Shown here: positions 49,293 through 58,701 of the stretch, piece after piece
Layout of the letters: each line of letters starts with the position of its first letter
Position numbering within the stretch: position 1 is the first letter of the stretch
Origin: Labilibacter sediminis
GTDB taxonomy: Bacteria > Bacteroidota > Bacteroidia > Bacteroidales > Marinilabiliaceae
Direction: 5' to 3'
NCBI RefSeq assembly: GCF_005877885.1
Contig: NZ_VCHY01000003.1
Location: 124,001-188,000, forward strand
Length of the DNA: 64,000 nucleotides
Translations under genes and position numbers: made by a program
Notes under the pieces: model-generated
Databases searched by the model: none
What the model was told of the DNA's origin: nothing
The model's input: the letters and a program-made list of their open reading frames with translations, nothing else

Positions 49293-50729
49293 TTGAGGCG
49301 TGTTACCATAAATAACAAATTTAAAGTCATACTTTTTTATTTTTTGATTCTATATGTAAGTCCCATATACTCAAGCAATAATCCCAGTGTGAAAATTGAC
49401 CTTACCAAGGCCAAAGACACGCTTATTGTGTCAAAAATTTATCTGGCCGGTAATAATAAAACAAAGCCCAAGGTTATTCACAATGAGCTGCTGTTTAAAC
49501 TCAACGATCAAATTGCTAAAAATGAACTTTATTCATTGGTTGGTGTATCCCGACAAAACCTGCTAAACACCTCTCTGTTTAATTTTGTTGACTTTAACTA
49601 CTGGCTAATCTCTCCCGAAGAAATTGTTTTTGAAATAAAAGTAGATGAAAGATGGTATCTGTGGGCCCTACCTATTTTTGAACAGGCCGACCGTAACTTC
49701 AGTGCTTTTTTAGACAATGGCGACTGGTCGAGAGTGAACTACGGACTTTACCTTAAACGTGAGAACTTCAGGGGGATGAATGAGCTCCTTAAGCTAAAGA
49801 TAAGAATGGGGTTCATAAATCAGGTTGAGGTTTTATATAAATCAGCCGAAAACAACAACAAGCTCGGCTGGGGTTCCTCTGTACAATACCAGGCACACAA
49901 TCAGGTTTCGTACAGCATAATCGATAACGAAGCCATCTATGCCAAATTAAACAACTCATTTATTGAGCAAAAAGGATTTGCGCGTTTATTCCTGAATTAT
50001 CGACACAACTTTTTCCATCGTCACATGCTTGAGTTTGGCTATAACTCCTTTAATATACATGATACTCTTGCGGCACTGAATAGCAATTACCTGTTAAACG
50101 GAAATACCTCACTTACCTACCTTTCTGTCAAATACAATTACAATCACGACAAACGCGATTCAAAAGCTTTCCCACTGGATGGCTATATGTTTGACGCAAG
50201 CATAACGCAAAGTGGTTTGGGAATTATTTCGGATGACTTGGCCAACCTCTCTCTTGAATTAAAATATTTTAAGTTTGGAAACATCCATAATCGATTTTAC
50301 TATGGATGGAATATTGGAACCTTACTTAATACAGCCTCTAATAATCCTTACATCATAAGTAATGGATTAGGATATGATGATTTTTTAAATGGCTTTGAAT
50401 ACAACGTTATTGAAGGCAACAGCTATGCTTTTTCAAAGCAAAAAATAACTTTTGAGCTTATACCTCAAAAAGTTGCTCACCTTAACTTTATTGGATTAAA
50501 CCAGTTTTCGAAAATTCATTATGCCTTATACCTGAAAGCTTTTTACGACGTAGGATATGTACATAAAGAAAATCCTGGTCTATCAAATTTCATGACCAAC
50601 GAATTTTTATATAGCTATGGCATAGGTTTGGATTTGGTAACGTATTACGACAAAGTGCTTACATTTAATTATGCCGTTAACAAATTTGGCAAGGCTGGTT
50701 TTTATATACATCTAAACCTGGATATGTAA
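49293..50729 (+). CDS. BamA/TamA-family outer-membrane protein
   Basis: A 478-residue protein with a signal peptide (FKVILFYFLILYVSPIYSS), one N-terminal POTRA-like domain (about 40-125: VSKIYLAGNNKTKPKVIHNE ... VDERWYLWALPIFE), and a barrel (about 130-478) of the surface-antigen type, ending AGFYIHLNLDM. The start is TTG at 49293, the only near-canonical codon between an upstream stop (49281) and the signal peptide. With a single POTRA it is smaller than BamA and TamA, so it is an accessory Omp85 member; its cargo is unknown. It overlaps none of its neighbours and follows the CBS gene by 14 bases. Confidence 0.8.
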   Translation: MRRVTINNKFKVILFYFLILYVSPIYSSNNPSVKIDLTKAKDTLIVSKIYLAGNNKTKPKVIHNELLFKLNDQIAKNELYSLVGVSRQNLLNTSLFNFVDFNYWLISPEEIVFEIKVDERWYLWALPIFEQADRNFSAFLDNGDWSRVNYGLYLKRENFRGMNELLKLKIRMGFINQVEVLYKSAENNNKLGWGSSVQYQAHNQVSYSIIDNEAIYAKLNNSFIEQKGFARLFLNYRHNFFHRHMLEFGYNSFNIHDTLAALNSNYLLNGNTSLTYLSVKYNYNHDKRDSKAFPLDGYMFDASITQSGLGIISDDLANLSLELKYFKFGNIHNRFYYGWNIGTLLNTASNNPYIISNGLGYDDFLNGFEYNVIEGNSYAFSKQKITFELIPQKVAHLNFIGLNQFSKIHYALYLKAFYDVGYVHKENPGLSNFMTNEFLYSYGIGLDLVTYYDKVLTFNYAVNKFGKAGFYIHLNLDM

Positions 50730-50798
50730 TTCCGAAGCTAAAGCAGCATAGACTACCATTTCCTTCTGGTGAACACCTGAGGTTATTTACATATATTT

Positions 50799-50830
50799 TT
50801 TGCTTGCTAGTATCAAGCTAACTACATTTG
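50799..50830 (+). promoter_or_regulatory. Promoter of NAD kinase gene (TTTG-N20-TACATTTG)
   Basis: TTTG (50799-50802) and TACATTTG (50823-50830) are separated by 20 bases, the textbook spacing for Bacteroidota -33 and -7 elements. The ATG at 50854 is 23 bases downstream. This is the best promoter match in the window and rules against a start at 50800. Confidence 0.7.
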
Positions 50831-50853
50831 CAAGTAAACACAATCATATCAAC

Positions 50854-51735
50854 ATGAGAATAGCCATTTTTGGAAAACAATTTTCCGATCTGTTTAAAGA
50901 AAGCTGCATTAACTTATTTAAGAAGTTAAGGAATCATCAGGCCGATATTATCATATACAAGCCTTTTTACGATTTCTTGTTTCAAAAATTTGATATTGCT
51001 GCCTTTGAATTTAAAATATTTGAAACGAAAGATGAACTCATTGATATTGATTTATTTCTAAGCATTGGAGGCGACGGGACCATTTTAGATGCCATAACCC
51101 TTATTACCGATTCAAACATTCCTATCGTTGGTATAAACAGCGGAAGACTAGGATTTTTAGCTGATATATCTCAAGACGATATGAATAACGCCATCAATCA
51201 CATCTTCAGTGGTAACTATAAAACCAATGAAGTTGAACTCTTACAGTTAAAAACAAAAAACAATTTGTTTGGGGAGTTAAATTTTGCCTTAAACGAGCTG
51301 GCTGTACAAAAAAGAGATTCGGCTTCAATGATTACCATTCACACGTATTTAGATGGTCAGTTCCTAAATTCTTATTGGGCTGATGGCTTAATTGTGGCAA
51401 CTGCCATTGGATCTACAGCCTACTCTCTAAGTGTTGGCGGACCTATTATCCATCCTAAATCGCAGAGTCATGTGATTACGCCTATAGCTCCGCATAATTT
51501 AACGGTTCGTCCGATGGTTGTGCCTAACAACCTAAACATCACACTTAAGGTTGAAGGCAGAGCGGATACTTATTTGGCGACTTTAGATTCGAGAAGCGAA
51601 ATATTTGAAGAGGACCTGGAATTAAATATACAGAAGGCTCCTTTTTCGCTAAAACTCGTAGACTTGCCCGGCATAAATTATTATGCCACACTTCGCAACA
51701 AATTAATGTGGGGTGCCGATAAAAGAAATTACTAA
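50854..51735 (+). CDS. nadK: NAD kinase
   Basis: A 293-residue enzyme that phosphorylates NAD to NADP. The glycine-rich catalytic motif GGDGT is at residues 72-76 (LSIGGDGTILDA), followed by GINSGRLGFLADI, NELAVQKRDSASM and the NAD-binding ATAIGSTAYSLSVGGPIIHP. The start at 50854 is supported by the promoter just upstream and by MRIAIFGKQ, the normal first strand. It precedes a DUF2284 gene by 31 bases. Confidence 0.95.
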   Translation: MRIAIFGKQFSDLFKESCINLFKKLRNHQADIIIYKPFYDFLFQKFDIAAFEFKIFETKDELIDIDLFLSIGGDGTILDAITLITDSNIPIVGINSGRLGFLADISQDDMNNAINHIFSGNYKTNEVELLQLKTKNNLFGELNFALNELAVQKRDSASMITIHTYLDGQFLNSYWADGLIVATAIGSTAYSLSVGGPIIHPKSQSHVITPIAPHNLTVRPMVVPNNLNITLKVEGRADTYLATLDSRSEIFEEDLELNIQKAPFSLKLVDLPGINYYATLRNKLMWGADKRNY

Positions 51736-51766
51736 GTGTTTGCCGAATCTCTAATTCCAAACTATC

Positions 51767-52303
51767 ATGAAAACCTTAGAAAAAATAAACAAGATAATCA
51801 GTGAGCAGGGTTTTTCTGATTATAAATGGATTAATGCAAATGAAATTGTAGTTGCACAATGGGTTCGTGTAAAATGTGAGTTTGGCTGTAGCGATTATGG
51901 TTTAGGCACCTGTCCTCCAAACACTCCTTCTGTTGAAGAATGTAAACTCTTTTTTAAGGAATATGAGAATGCCATTGTGATTCGCCTTACCAAAGAAGCT
52001 GATAAAAACAACTACCCTTCCAACTGGTCACGAGAAATGACAAACAGACTTCTTGAAATTGAAAGGCAAGTCTTTTTACTTGGACATCAGAAAGCTTTTT
52101 TATTAAACCAGACTTGCTGCTCCCTTTGCAAAGAATGCACTGGCGACCGCCTCAACTGTAAAGACAAACGTAAATCAAGACCCAGCCCTGAGGCTTTTTC
52201 TGTGGATGTATACCAAACAACACGTAACTGCGGAATGCCAATTGAAGTTGTTAAACAGAATCCTTCAGAGATAAACAGAATTGCTATTCTATTAACAGAT
52301 TAA
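51767..52303 (+). CDS. DUF2284 cysteine-rich metal-binding protein
   Basis: A 178-residue protein with Cys clusters typical of DUF2284: RVKCEFGCSDYGLGTCPPNTPS, EECKLFF, and a second group CCSLCKECTGDRLNC (key residues only). The order CxxxCxxYGxxxxCPP is used by corrinoid- and iron-sulfur-associated proteins, and the family is annotated as predicted metal-binding. The partner and metal are unknown. It likely shares the NAD kinase promoter. No signal peptide. Confidence 0.85.
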   Translation: MKTLEKINKIISEQGFSDYKWINANEIVVAQWVRVKCEFGCSDYGLGTCPPNTPSVEECKLFFKEYENAIVIRLTKEADKNNYPSNWSREMTNRLLEIERQVFLLGHQKAFLLNQTCCSLCKECTGDRLNCKDKRKSRPSPEAFSVDVYQTTRNCGMPIEVVKQNPSEINRIAILLTD

Positions 52304-52313
52304 ATCAGTTAGC

Positions 52314-52736
52314 TTAATATGAATAAGTTAACTTCTCATCCCACCCCTGTAAATTTAAGATAACCTGATCCCCTCCTACTCTTAAAGGAGTTATATCGAA
52401 AGAAACTTCCTTTTTAAACACCGCATCACAAAGCTCCTCATTGTGCAACGAAAGCCGCAGTGTTCTTTGCGGCGGATAAGATTCTGCTATGGCTTCGGAA
52501 TCAATCAGATTCACTTTCCAGGTTGATCCGTCGCATCCTGAAGATGAGAACTCAATCACCAAACAATCTTCTTCAATACTTACTTTGGTGATCATTAAAT
52601 AATCGTCTGGTGCTTCCTGATGTAAATAACTATCTACAATTACCGGTTTGTCGCATGCAATACAAGTACATTCTTCTTTTTCCTCGCAACATCCAAACAC
52701 CAAAACACACAATACTAAAAGTTTATAAATTTTCAT
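52314..52736 (-). CDS. Small lipoprotein of unknown function
   Basis: A 140-residue protein with lipobox VFGC (Cys16), immediately followed by a Cys/Glu-rich stretch CEEKEECTCIACDKPV. The remainder is beta-rich (LMITKVSIEEDCLVIEFSSSGCDGSTWKVNLID, quoted in part: VIEFSSSGCDG) and ends GWDEKLTYSY. No family recognised; the strand pattern and length recall small immunoglobulin-like or NigD-like lipoproteins. A 99-bp repeat unit starts four bases after its start codon, on the upstream side. Confidence 0.65.
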   Translation of the reverse strand: MKIYKLLVLCVLVFGCCEEKEECTCIACDKPVIVDSYLHQEAPDDYLMITKVSIEEDCLVIEFSSSGCDGSTWKVNLIDSEAIAESYPPQRTLRLSLHNEELCDAVFKKEVSFDITPLRVGGDQVILNLQGWDEKLTYSY

Positions 52737-52740
52737 CTGT

Positions 52741-52839
52741 CTAAATTAATTTTTCAATGGTCAGATGGAACTCCAAAATAAATTTGATCATCCGCCTATG
52801 TGTCAATTTGGATATTCAAATTTGCATGGTCGTTTCATA
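52741..52839 (+). repeat. 99-bp repeat unit, dispersed copy
   Basis: Aligns end to end with 19621-19719: shared blocks are TTTTCAATGGTCAGATGGAA, CTCC, ATCAT, TGTGT and CATGGTCGTTTCAT. Between blocks the two differ at many positions, so the ends are conserved more than the middle. It lies upstream of the small lipoprotein gene. Confidence 0.8.
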
Positions 52840-52920
52840 TCGTAAGCATTAAGTTCTAATTATATGACAATAAAAATGTAAATGGTTGCTTTGGATTAAG
52901 AAAAAAGTTAATCTATATAA

Positions 52921-53574
52921 CTATGGAAGCACAAAAAAGTAGATAGATACGAAATGACACAGACTCCCCAGTAAAACAAAAACATGAAATACAGCATGAT
53001 TAAATTTTATTTTTGAAATACTATACAAAACAGCACCCAGGGTATATGCTATTCCTCCAAGAAGCAACCATGTAAAACCATATCCGGCCAGAGAAACATA
53101 CAATGGCTTAAAAGCAAAAATGGCAACCCATCCCATCAACACATACATTATAGTTGATAAAACACGATATTTCCCGGTAAAAAATAGTTTTAACACAACA
53201 CCTCCAAACGCAGCCAGGCAAATGATTCCAAATATTACATTCCCCATATTGCCTTGCAGGGTGATAAACGAATATGGCATATAAGTTCCGGCAATCAATA
53301 TAAAGATAGAAACATGATCAAGAACATTAAGTTTATACCTTAATTCCCTGTTCCTGGTTGCATGAAATAAGCTGGATGCAGCATACAGCAAGATTAAACT
53401 AATTCCATAAATACAAAAACTAAATACATAAACCCCTTGCCCATATTCTAAGGCTTTTAAAACGAGAAATGGAAAGGCGATGATACTCAATACTGCACCA
53501 ATTAAATGAGATACGATATTGACCTTTTCCTCAGCTACAGAGTATTCTTTTAAGGGGTAGTTTTGATTAGACAT
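52921..53574 (-). CDS. Hemolysin III / PAQR-family membrane protein
   Basis: A 217-residue protein with seven predicted membrane helices. Family residues are EEKVNIVSHLIGA at the start (Glu and His), LYAASSLFHATRN (Ser/His), LDHVSIFILIAGTYMPY (Asp/His) and the C-terminal FNHAVFHVFVLLGSLCHF (His-x3-His). These polar residues form the zinc site shared with adiponectin receptors, which suggests a hydrolase-like activity on lipids rather than true haemolysis. Function in bacteria is unclear. Single gene on the minus strand, divergent from the MFS gene. Confidence 0.92.
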   Translation of the reverse strand: MSNQNYPLKEYSVAEEKVNIVSHLIGAVLSIIAFPFLVLKALEYGQGVYVFSFCIYGISLILLYAASSLFHATRNRELRYKLNVLDHVSIFILIAGTYMPYSFITLQGNMGNVIFGIICLAAFGGVVLKLFFTGKYRVLSTIMYVLMGWVAIFAFKPLYVSLAGYGFTWLLLGGIAYTLGAVLYSISKIKFNHAVFHVFVLLGSLCHFVSIYFFVLP

Positions 53575-53706
53575 AAGATTAGGGAGTTTTGATTGTGATC
53601 AATTACAAACATATAAATAAATCGCTCATAAAATGCTTTAGCTAAAATATTCGACCACAAATTGATCAATTAAAATTATTTAAACTTTATATGTGAATGC
53701 TTTCAC

Positions 53707-53714
53707 TAATTTTG
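53707..53714 (+). promoter_or_regulatory. Putative -7 promoter element of the MFS gene
   Basis: TAATTTTG matches TAnnTTTG and lies 20 bases before ATG 53735, supporting this start rather than an in-frame GTG at 53693. No -33 element at usual spacing. Confidence 0.45.
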
Positions 53715-53734
53715 CCACACATTTATACGTAACT

Positions 53735-55024
53735 ATGCATTCTAAATCATCCTTAAACAGATGGCCTTTTTTTTATGGCTTTGTTATCCTTATTATGGGT
53801 ACTATAGGCATTTTTGCCAGTGTTCCTGGTCAAACTGTGGGTGTTAGTACTTTTACCGATCCTGTAAAAGATGCTTTGGGATTATCGCGTAATGAATTTA
53901 GCTGGGCCTATACTTTCGGCACTATTTCCAGTTCTTTATTGCTGGGGCTGGCCGGAAAATGGTTTGATAAATATGGCGCGCGGCGGGTTTCATTCTTTGC
54001 TGCTACAGGACTTTCCTTTGCTCTATTTATAAGCTCACAATCTTCTGTTATTTCGACCTATCTTCAGGAGCAGCTTAACCTGTCGAGTTGGATAATTCCT
54101 TTCGTAGTCATTATGATTTGCTTTTTTATGCTCCGCTTTACCGGACAAGGGGTTTTAACCATGGCTTCACGCAATATGATAATGCTTTGGTTCGATCAAT
54201 ACCGGGGAAGAATGAATGCCATAAGCTCAGTGGCTGTTTCTTTGGGCTTTTCCATTTCTCCTTTATGGATTTCATATCTCATAGATTTAGATGGCTGGCA
54301 AATGGCATGGCAATGGATGGCATTAGGTTTAGCCGTTATGGCAGTATTCATATATTTATCGTACAGGGAAAGTCCCGAAAAGGTTGGCCTGGTGCCGGAT
54401 GGTAATTTGGTGTTGAAAAAAAAGAATTCAGGCTCTGATGATAAGATTAAGCAATACACTAAAAAGGAAGCCATTCAAACACGAGCATTCTGGATGTATA
54501 GTTTAATGCTTGCATTTAGTGGCTATTTTATCACCGGACTCACTTTTCATATCATATCTATCTTTAACAGTGTGGGATTAAGCAAGGCTGACGCTATTTC
54601 TATTTTTCTACCTATTTCGGTTATATCTGTTATCACATCCATTGCCTTTAACGCACTTAGCGATATACTAAAATTAAAGAACCTACTGTTTTTAATGATA
54701 TTAGGAGGTTTTATTTCATCTTTGGGTTTAAGTCTGCTTTCATTACCAATAGGGTACTATCTGCTTATTGCCGGTTGTGGGTTTATGGGCGGGCTATTTG
54801 CCGTTTTGGTTTCTGTAACCTGGCCACGCTTTTACGGACGTCAGCATTTGGGTGCCATTTCAGGATTAACCATGCAAATGATTGTTTTTGCCAGTGCCTT
54901 GGGACCAATATTGTTTAGTTATTCTTTTAAGCTGTTTGGCTCCTATTCCATTATTTCATGGGCCGGATTAACACTGCTTATATTTATCGGTATTGGTTCA
55001 TTAAAAGCTAACAATCCGCAATAA
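53735..55024 (+). CDS. Major facilitator superfamily transporter
   Basis: A 429-residue inner-membrane protein with 12 predicted segments. It starts at ATG 53735 (MHSKSSLNRWPFFYGFVILIMG). Features include the loop 2-3 motif GKWFDKYGARRV between segments 2 and 3 (MFS signature A), a central cytoplasmic loop around residue 235-260 (LVLKKKNSGSDDKIKQYTKKEA) and the second-half start TRAFWMYSLMLAFSGYF. The pattern resembles the oxalate/formate or monocarboxylate porter groups, but substrate cannot be told. It stands alone and converges on the WG-repeat gene. Confidence 0.88.
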   Translation: MHSKSSLNRWPFFYGFVILIMGTIGIFASVPGQTVGVSTFTDPVKDALGLSRNEFSWAYTFGTISSSLLLGLAGKWFDKYGARRVSFFAATGLSFALFISSQSSVISTYLQEQLNLSSWIIPFVVIMICFFMLRFTGQGVLTMASRNMIMLWFDQYRGRMNAISSVAVSLGFSISPLWISYLIDLDGWQMAWQWMALGLAVMAVFIYLSYRESPEKVGLVPDGNLVLKKKNSGSDDKIKQYTKKEAIQTRAFWMYSLMLAFSGYFITGLTFHIISIFNSVGLSKADAISIFLPISVISVITSIAFNALSDILKLKNLLFLMILGGFISSLGLSLLSLPIGYYLLIAGCGFMGGLFAVLVSVTWPRFYGRQHLGAISGLTMQMIVFASALGPILFSYSFKLFGSYSIISWAGLTLLIFIGIGSLKANNPQ

Positions 55025-55036
55025 GCAACACAGCGT

Positions 55037-56593
55037 TTACCACTTACCCGGGTAAAATGATAAACCTACTGATATAGGATATAATTCCGGAGCCTTATTG
55101 GTATCAAACATTGGCGACATGTAATATGTACCATAAATATTAATGGCTCGATAACCTAATCGTACATGTGCCCCGTATCGAAAATCTTTTAAGGTAAAGC
55201 TTCCTCTTTGCTTATCTTTTGATTTATTACCCTCGTTCATCGTTACTATCTTGGTATGCGAACCAATGCGGTAAGCACCAATAGCACCGGCAGCCACATA
55301 AAAACCATTTCTATGTTTCCGGCTAAATTGCAATTCGAACATTAAGGGTGCTGTAAGGTATGCTGTTGTGAGTTTATTCTTGTTTAAAGTTCCTTCAATA
55401 TCCTGAGGTACGAGATTCCCTTCCTCATCAACAACAGGAATTGTAGCATTGCTATAGCGGTAATTGTTATAGGTTAAGCCCAATCCGGTATACATCCCCA
55501 CATTACCTTTTTTGCTAAAAGAAATGTTCTGCTGTAAAGCATTAATGGAAAACTCAATGGACTTACCACTATTTAAATCGAGATAACTATACTCAGCTGG
55601 CAATGATAAATTACCCGACTTGGTAACATAACTGTTAAAACCTAAATCAACACCCTGGTAATGACCTTTAAACCTTCGACCTACCTTCTTTTTACTTTTC
55701 TCCCATTCTTTTTCTGTTTCCTTCTGAAAGCTAATCTGTGTTGAAGATCCATCCTTGGTTATCTCCATATTAGACCCAAATACCTTAATAACCTTCTGTC
55801 CTTCACTATCTTCATCTACAATAATGCTATCTGCATCATGATAATACACAACAGATTCATCTTTTAAAACCCTGATATCATCGTCACCACCCTCTTCAAA
55901 AGCATCAACAGGTTGTCCAAGTTCATTGATGTATAATATCTTACCACTTTGTATAGCTCGAGCAACTCCGTTTTGAAAATCATCTATATGTTGATATTCA
56001 CAAGCAATAATTTCCACGCCCTGCTCATTGATAAAACCCATCTTACCATTTTTTAGGACTTTAGCTCTTCCTTCTTCAAAATCCCAGATCTTTTGGTACT
56101 CGGCCGGAATATATTCATGACCAGATTCGTTTACATACCCTGTTTTACCATTACGAAGCACCTTAGCTTTACCTTCTTCAAAACTCCATATTTGCTGATA
56201 ATCACATGGTATAAACTCATTACCTAATTCATTAACATAACCAACCTTGCCATTTCGAAGCACCCTTGCCTTTCCATCACTAAACTCCCAGATCATATCA
56301 TATTCTGCAGGAACAATCATCTGTCCGTTTAAATTATACAAGCCTAACTTGCCATTCTTTAAAACCTTTATATTTCCATTTTCCTGTAAATTCCAAACCT
56401 GATCATTCTCACAAGGAATAATAACATCTCCAGAATTGTTAACCAAACCAATCTTTCCCGACTTCATCACCCTGTAAAAACCATCGTTTATCTCCCAGTA
56501 CTTATCGTAAATCGATAAAAAAGCTGTACTATCCTGAGCGTAAACACCAGATAATGAAAAAAATATAAACACTATGAACAAACCATTCTTCAT
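55037..56593 (-). CDS. WG-repeat and outer-membrane beta-barrel fusion protein
   Basis: A 518-residue protein from ATG 56593 (signal peptide MKNGLFIVFIFFSLSGVYAQ). Residues about 30-235 hold six WG/KWG repeats of about 34 residues with the recurring NGKxGYVNELGNEFIPCDYQ pattern. A charged linker (about 240-310) leads into a C-terminal barrel (about 312-518) that starts HYQGVDLGFNSYV and ends SVGLSFYPGKW. The barrel is a paralogue of the next gene's (shared LNSGKS-FSIN, TxYLxxPLMFE, GAIGAYRIGSHTK, KAPELYPISVGL). It would sit in the outer membrane with the WG repeats as a periplasmic or surface binding domain. Last gene of the sigma-factor block. Confidence 0.82.
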   Translation of the reverse strand: MKNGLFIVFIFFSLSGVYAQDSTAFLSIYDKYWEINDGFYRVMKSGKIGLVNNSGDVIIPCENDQVWNLQENGNIKVLKNGKLGLYNLNGQMIVPAEYDMIWEFSDGKARVLRNGKVGYVNELGNEFIPCDYQQIWSFEEGKAKVLRNGKTGYVNESGHEYIPAEYQKIWDFEEGRAKVLKNGKMGFINEQGVEIIACEYQHIDDFQNGVARAIQSGKILYINELGQPVDAFEEGGDDDIRVLKDESVVYYHDADSIIVDEDSEGQKVIKVFGSNMEITKDGSSTQISFQKETEKEWEKSKKKVGRRFKGHYQGVDLGFNSYVTKSGNLSLPAEYSYLDLNSGKSIEFSINALQQNISFSKKGNVGMYTGLGLTYNNYRYSNATIPVVDEEGNLVPQDIEGTLNKNKLTTAYLTAPLMFELQFSRKHRNGFYVAAGAIGAYRIGSHTKIVTMNEGNKSKDKQRGSFTLKDFRYGAHVRLGYRAINIYGTYYMSPMFDTNKAPELYPISVGLSFYPGKW

Positions 56594-56653
56594 CTGCAAA
56601 ATCTTAATTTCAAATACACAACACAATCCAATCGTTACTTAAAGCATAAGTCT

Positions 56654-57559
56654 TTAAAAATTCATTAAAGTAACACCTATGCTATAAGGATAAAGCTCGG
56701 GCCCTTTGTTTTTTTCATATAAACTGGAAAAGTTAACTGTACCATAAAGCTTAATCACCTTAAATCCAACTTGCACCATAGCCCCGTATTGAATTGGATT
56801 TAAATTGATATTATCTCTTGATTTCTTTTTGTTTTCTCCATACAATACGGTTTTGGTATGAGATCCAATTTTAAAACCTCCATAAACCCCGGCCGAAATG
56901 AATGCTGTCGATCTTCGGGAACTACTCGGAATCTGCGCTTCAAAAAGCAATGGTATATTGATGTAGCTGGTGGTAATCTTACTCTTTTTAACTTCGCCAT
57001 CAGTAATTGGTTCCCCAACCGTGATTCCCTCATCGTTTCGCACAATCCGATACTGGTTATCCTGACGATAATTATACACTGTCCAACCTAAACCCGTAAC
57101 CAAACCCAGATTATTCTTGCGTTTTTGAATGCCAATATCATATTGTAAAAAATTAATACTAAAAGCCATTGACTTGCCCGAATTAATATCCATGAAATCT
57201 GCATCATCAGGAAGTGAGCTACTATAGTTTGGTCCTAAGTAATTACAAAAAGCCAACTGCACTCCGGCATAATGGCCTTTAAACTCATTTCTCGGTACAT
57301 GCACCATTCGAACCTTTGTTTTATCATCTTTCTCAATAAACTCCCAACGCTTATGTCCAATGGTAATTTTGGCCACAGTATCATTATCATTTTGCACCTC
57401 TACCTTAGCTCGGGGAAAACCAACCTCTGCCCTGTCGTTGTCCTCATCAATAACAATAACATCTACTGTTTTGGGTTTTTCTTTTTTATCCTCTTGTGCC
57501 AAAAGTGATGATGGAATAAGTACAGCACAAACTATGATCAGGGTATATATTCTTTTCAT
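56654..57559 (-). CDS. Outer-membrane beta-barrel protein, paralogue of the WG-fusion barrel
   Basis: The 301-residue protein has a signal peptide (MKRIYTLIIVCAVLIPSSLLAQ), a charged beta region (about 30-90), and a barrel (about 95-301) beginning HYAGVQLAFCNYLG. It aligns with the barrel of the downstream WG protein: INSGKSMAFSIN, LGLVTGLGWTVYNYR, YINIPLLFEAQIP, GVYGGFKIGSHTK, KGPELYPYSIGVTL. The WG repeats are missing. It belongs to the PorT-like small barrel type. It lies 104 bases after the anti-sigma gene and 60 before the WG gene, so one transcript is likely. Confidence 0.8.
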   Translation of the reverse strand: MKRIYTLIIVCAVLIPSSLLAQEDKKEKPKTVDVIVIDEDNDRAEVGFPRAKVEVQNDNDTVAKITIGHKRWEFIEKDDKTKVRMVHVPRNEFKGHYAGVQLAFCNYLGPNYSSSLPDDADFMDINSGKSMAFSINFLQYDIGIQKRKNNLGLVTGLGWTVYNYRQDNQYRIVRNDEGITVGEPITDGEVKKSKITTSYINIPLLFEAQIPSSSRRSTAFISAGVYGGFKIGSHTKTVLYGENKKKSRDNINLNPIQYGAMVQVGFKVIKLYGTVNFSSLYEKNKGPELYPYSIGVTLMNF

Positions 57560-57663
57560 TATTGTATTTTTATATTGTTTTATAAATATATAAAGCGCTT
57601 TATTTCAACTATACATTTAATTAGTATACTATCAATTTTATGACGTTTGGATTGATTAATAAG

Positions 57664-58701
57664 TTACAGGTCACTTTTCACTTTTCTGGAAATAGAGATA
57701 TTATCGGACTCAAGCTTATAAGCAACCAGTTCTCCATCCTGGTTAAGATATTTTTTTACCTGAGTATCATTTCCTGATATAAAATTTAAAACCTTAACGC
57801 CACTTGCCAAAGCTCTTGACGATCGCGACAAACGCAAGCTTTCTTTTTGCATACGTGTTTTTGTATTTTCTTCCTCCAGCATTCTTTCCTCCTGACTCCT
57901 TGCAATCATTATTGGCATCATGGCATTTAAGCCGGCCTCGTAAGCATTTATCCGTTCAACTTTTAGTGTGGTTAATTCAGGCTGAGTTGTAATTGGTGCG
58001 ATAAACTCTCTTTTAAGCTGTTGCTGCGGAGTCGTATTGGTATCCGATTTTTCAGTAGAAATTTGAAGTACCTTATTTTGTTTTGGATTTTCTTTATGCT
58101 CAGAAATATTTTCTGTATCACTATCTTTTGAGGCTGGCAGCTTAATCAGCGACGGTGGATCATTCACCACAACTGTTTGCATGCTTTGTGAGTTATCTTT
58201 TAAGAAAGGCAAACCGCCAACACTTAATAAAATGGCTATAACAGCTGCTGCCGATATTTTACGAATAGTACTTTGATTAACCCAGGGAATAAGCACTGAA
58301 CGTTTTAAAGTAGTTTTTGCTTTAAAAATAATTGTCAGATCTGCCTTAAGTTTTAACCTTAAATAGGCATTAAACCAAGCAGCTGACTTTTTATTGTTTT
58401 GCAGGTAATTATCTCTCCAGTCAGTTTCTTCCTGAGATAATCCTTCTTCATGTGCTTTAATGGCAATATATTCCGCATAGCTCACTCCTAAAGCATCTGC
58501 TTCTGTTTTTAAAAGATTTGGTTTTTCTTCGAAGTGACTTTCCGGAGCTTTTAATATAGTATTGTCCAATCCTTCCAATTCGCTTTTTAATTCCGGATTT
58601 TCATCCAGAAAACGAAACAACAGATCCTGATCAGCCTCTGAGAGGTTGCCATCAAGATAATCTATCATCCATATTTCATAATTTTCTCTGGATACCATCA
58701 T
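57664..58701 (-). CDS. Putative anti-sigma factor, single-pass membrane protein
   Basis: A 345-residue protein. The N-terminal 50 residues (YEIWMIDYLDGNLSEADQDLLFRFLDENPEL) have the acidic, helical look of an anti-sigma domain common beside Bacteroidota ECF sigma factors. One membrane segment lies at about 149-167 (ISAAAVIAILLSVGGLPFL), after which residues 170-345 are periplasmic and low in complexity up to about 250. No zinc-binding HxxxCxxC motif is seen. It starts directly after the sigma stop, so translation is coupled. The assignment rests on position and architecture, not on a family match. Confidence 0.75.
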   Translation of the reverse strand: MMVSRENYEIWMIDYLDGNLSEADQDLLFRFLDENPELKSELEGLDNTILKAPESHFEEKPNLLKTEADALGVSYAEYIAIKAHEEGLSQEETDWRDNYLQNNKKSAAWFNAYLRLKLKADLTIIFKAKTTLKRSVLIPWVNQSTIRKISAAAVIAILLSVGGLPFLKDNSQSMQTVVVNDPPSLIKLPASKDSDTENISEHKENPKQNKVLQISTEKSDTNTTPQQQLKREFIAPITTQPELTTLKVERINAYEAGLNAMMPIMIARSQEERMLEEENTKTRMQKESLRLSRSSRALASGVKVLNFISGNDTQVKKYLNQDGELVAYKLESDNISISRKVKSDL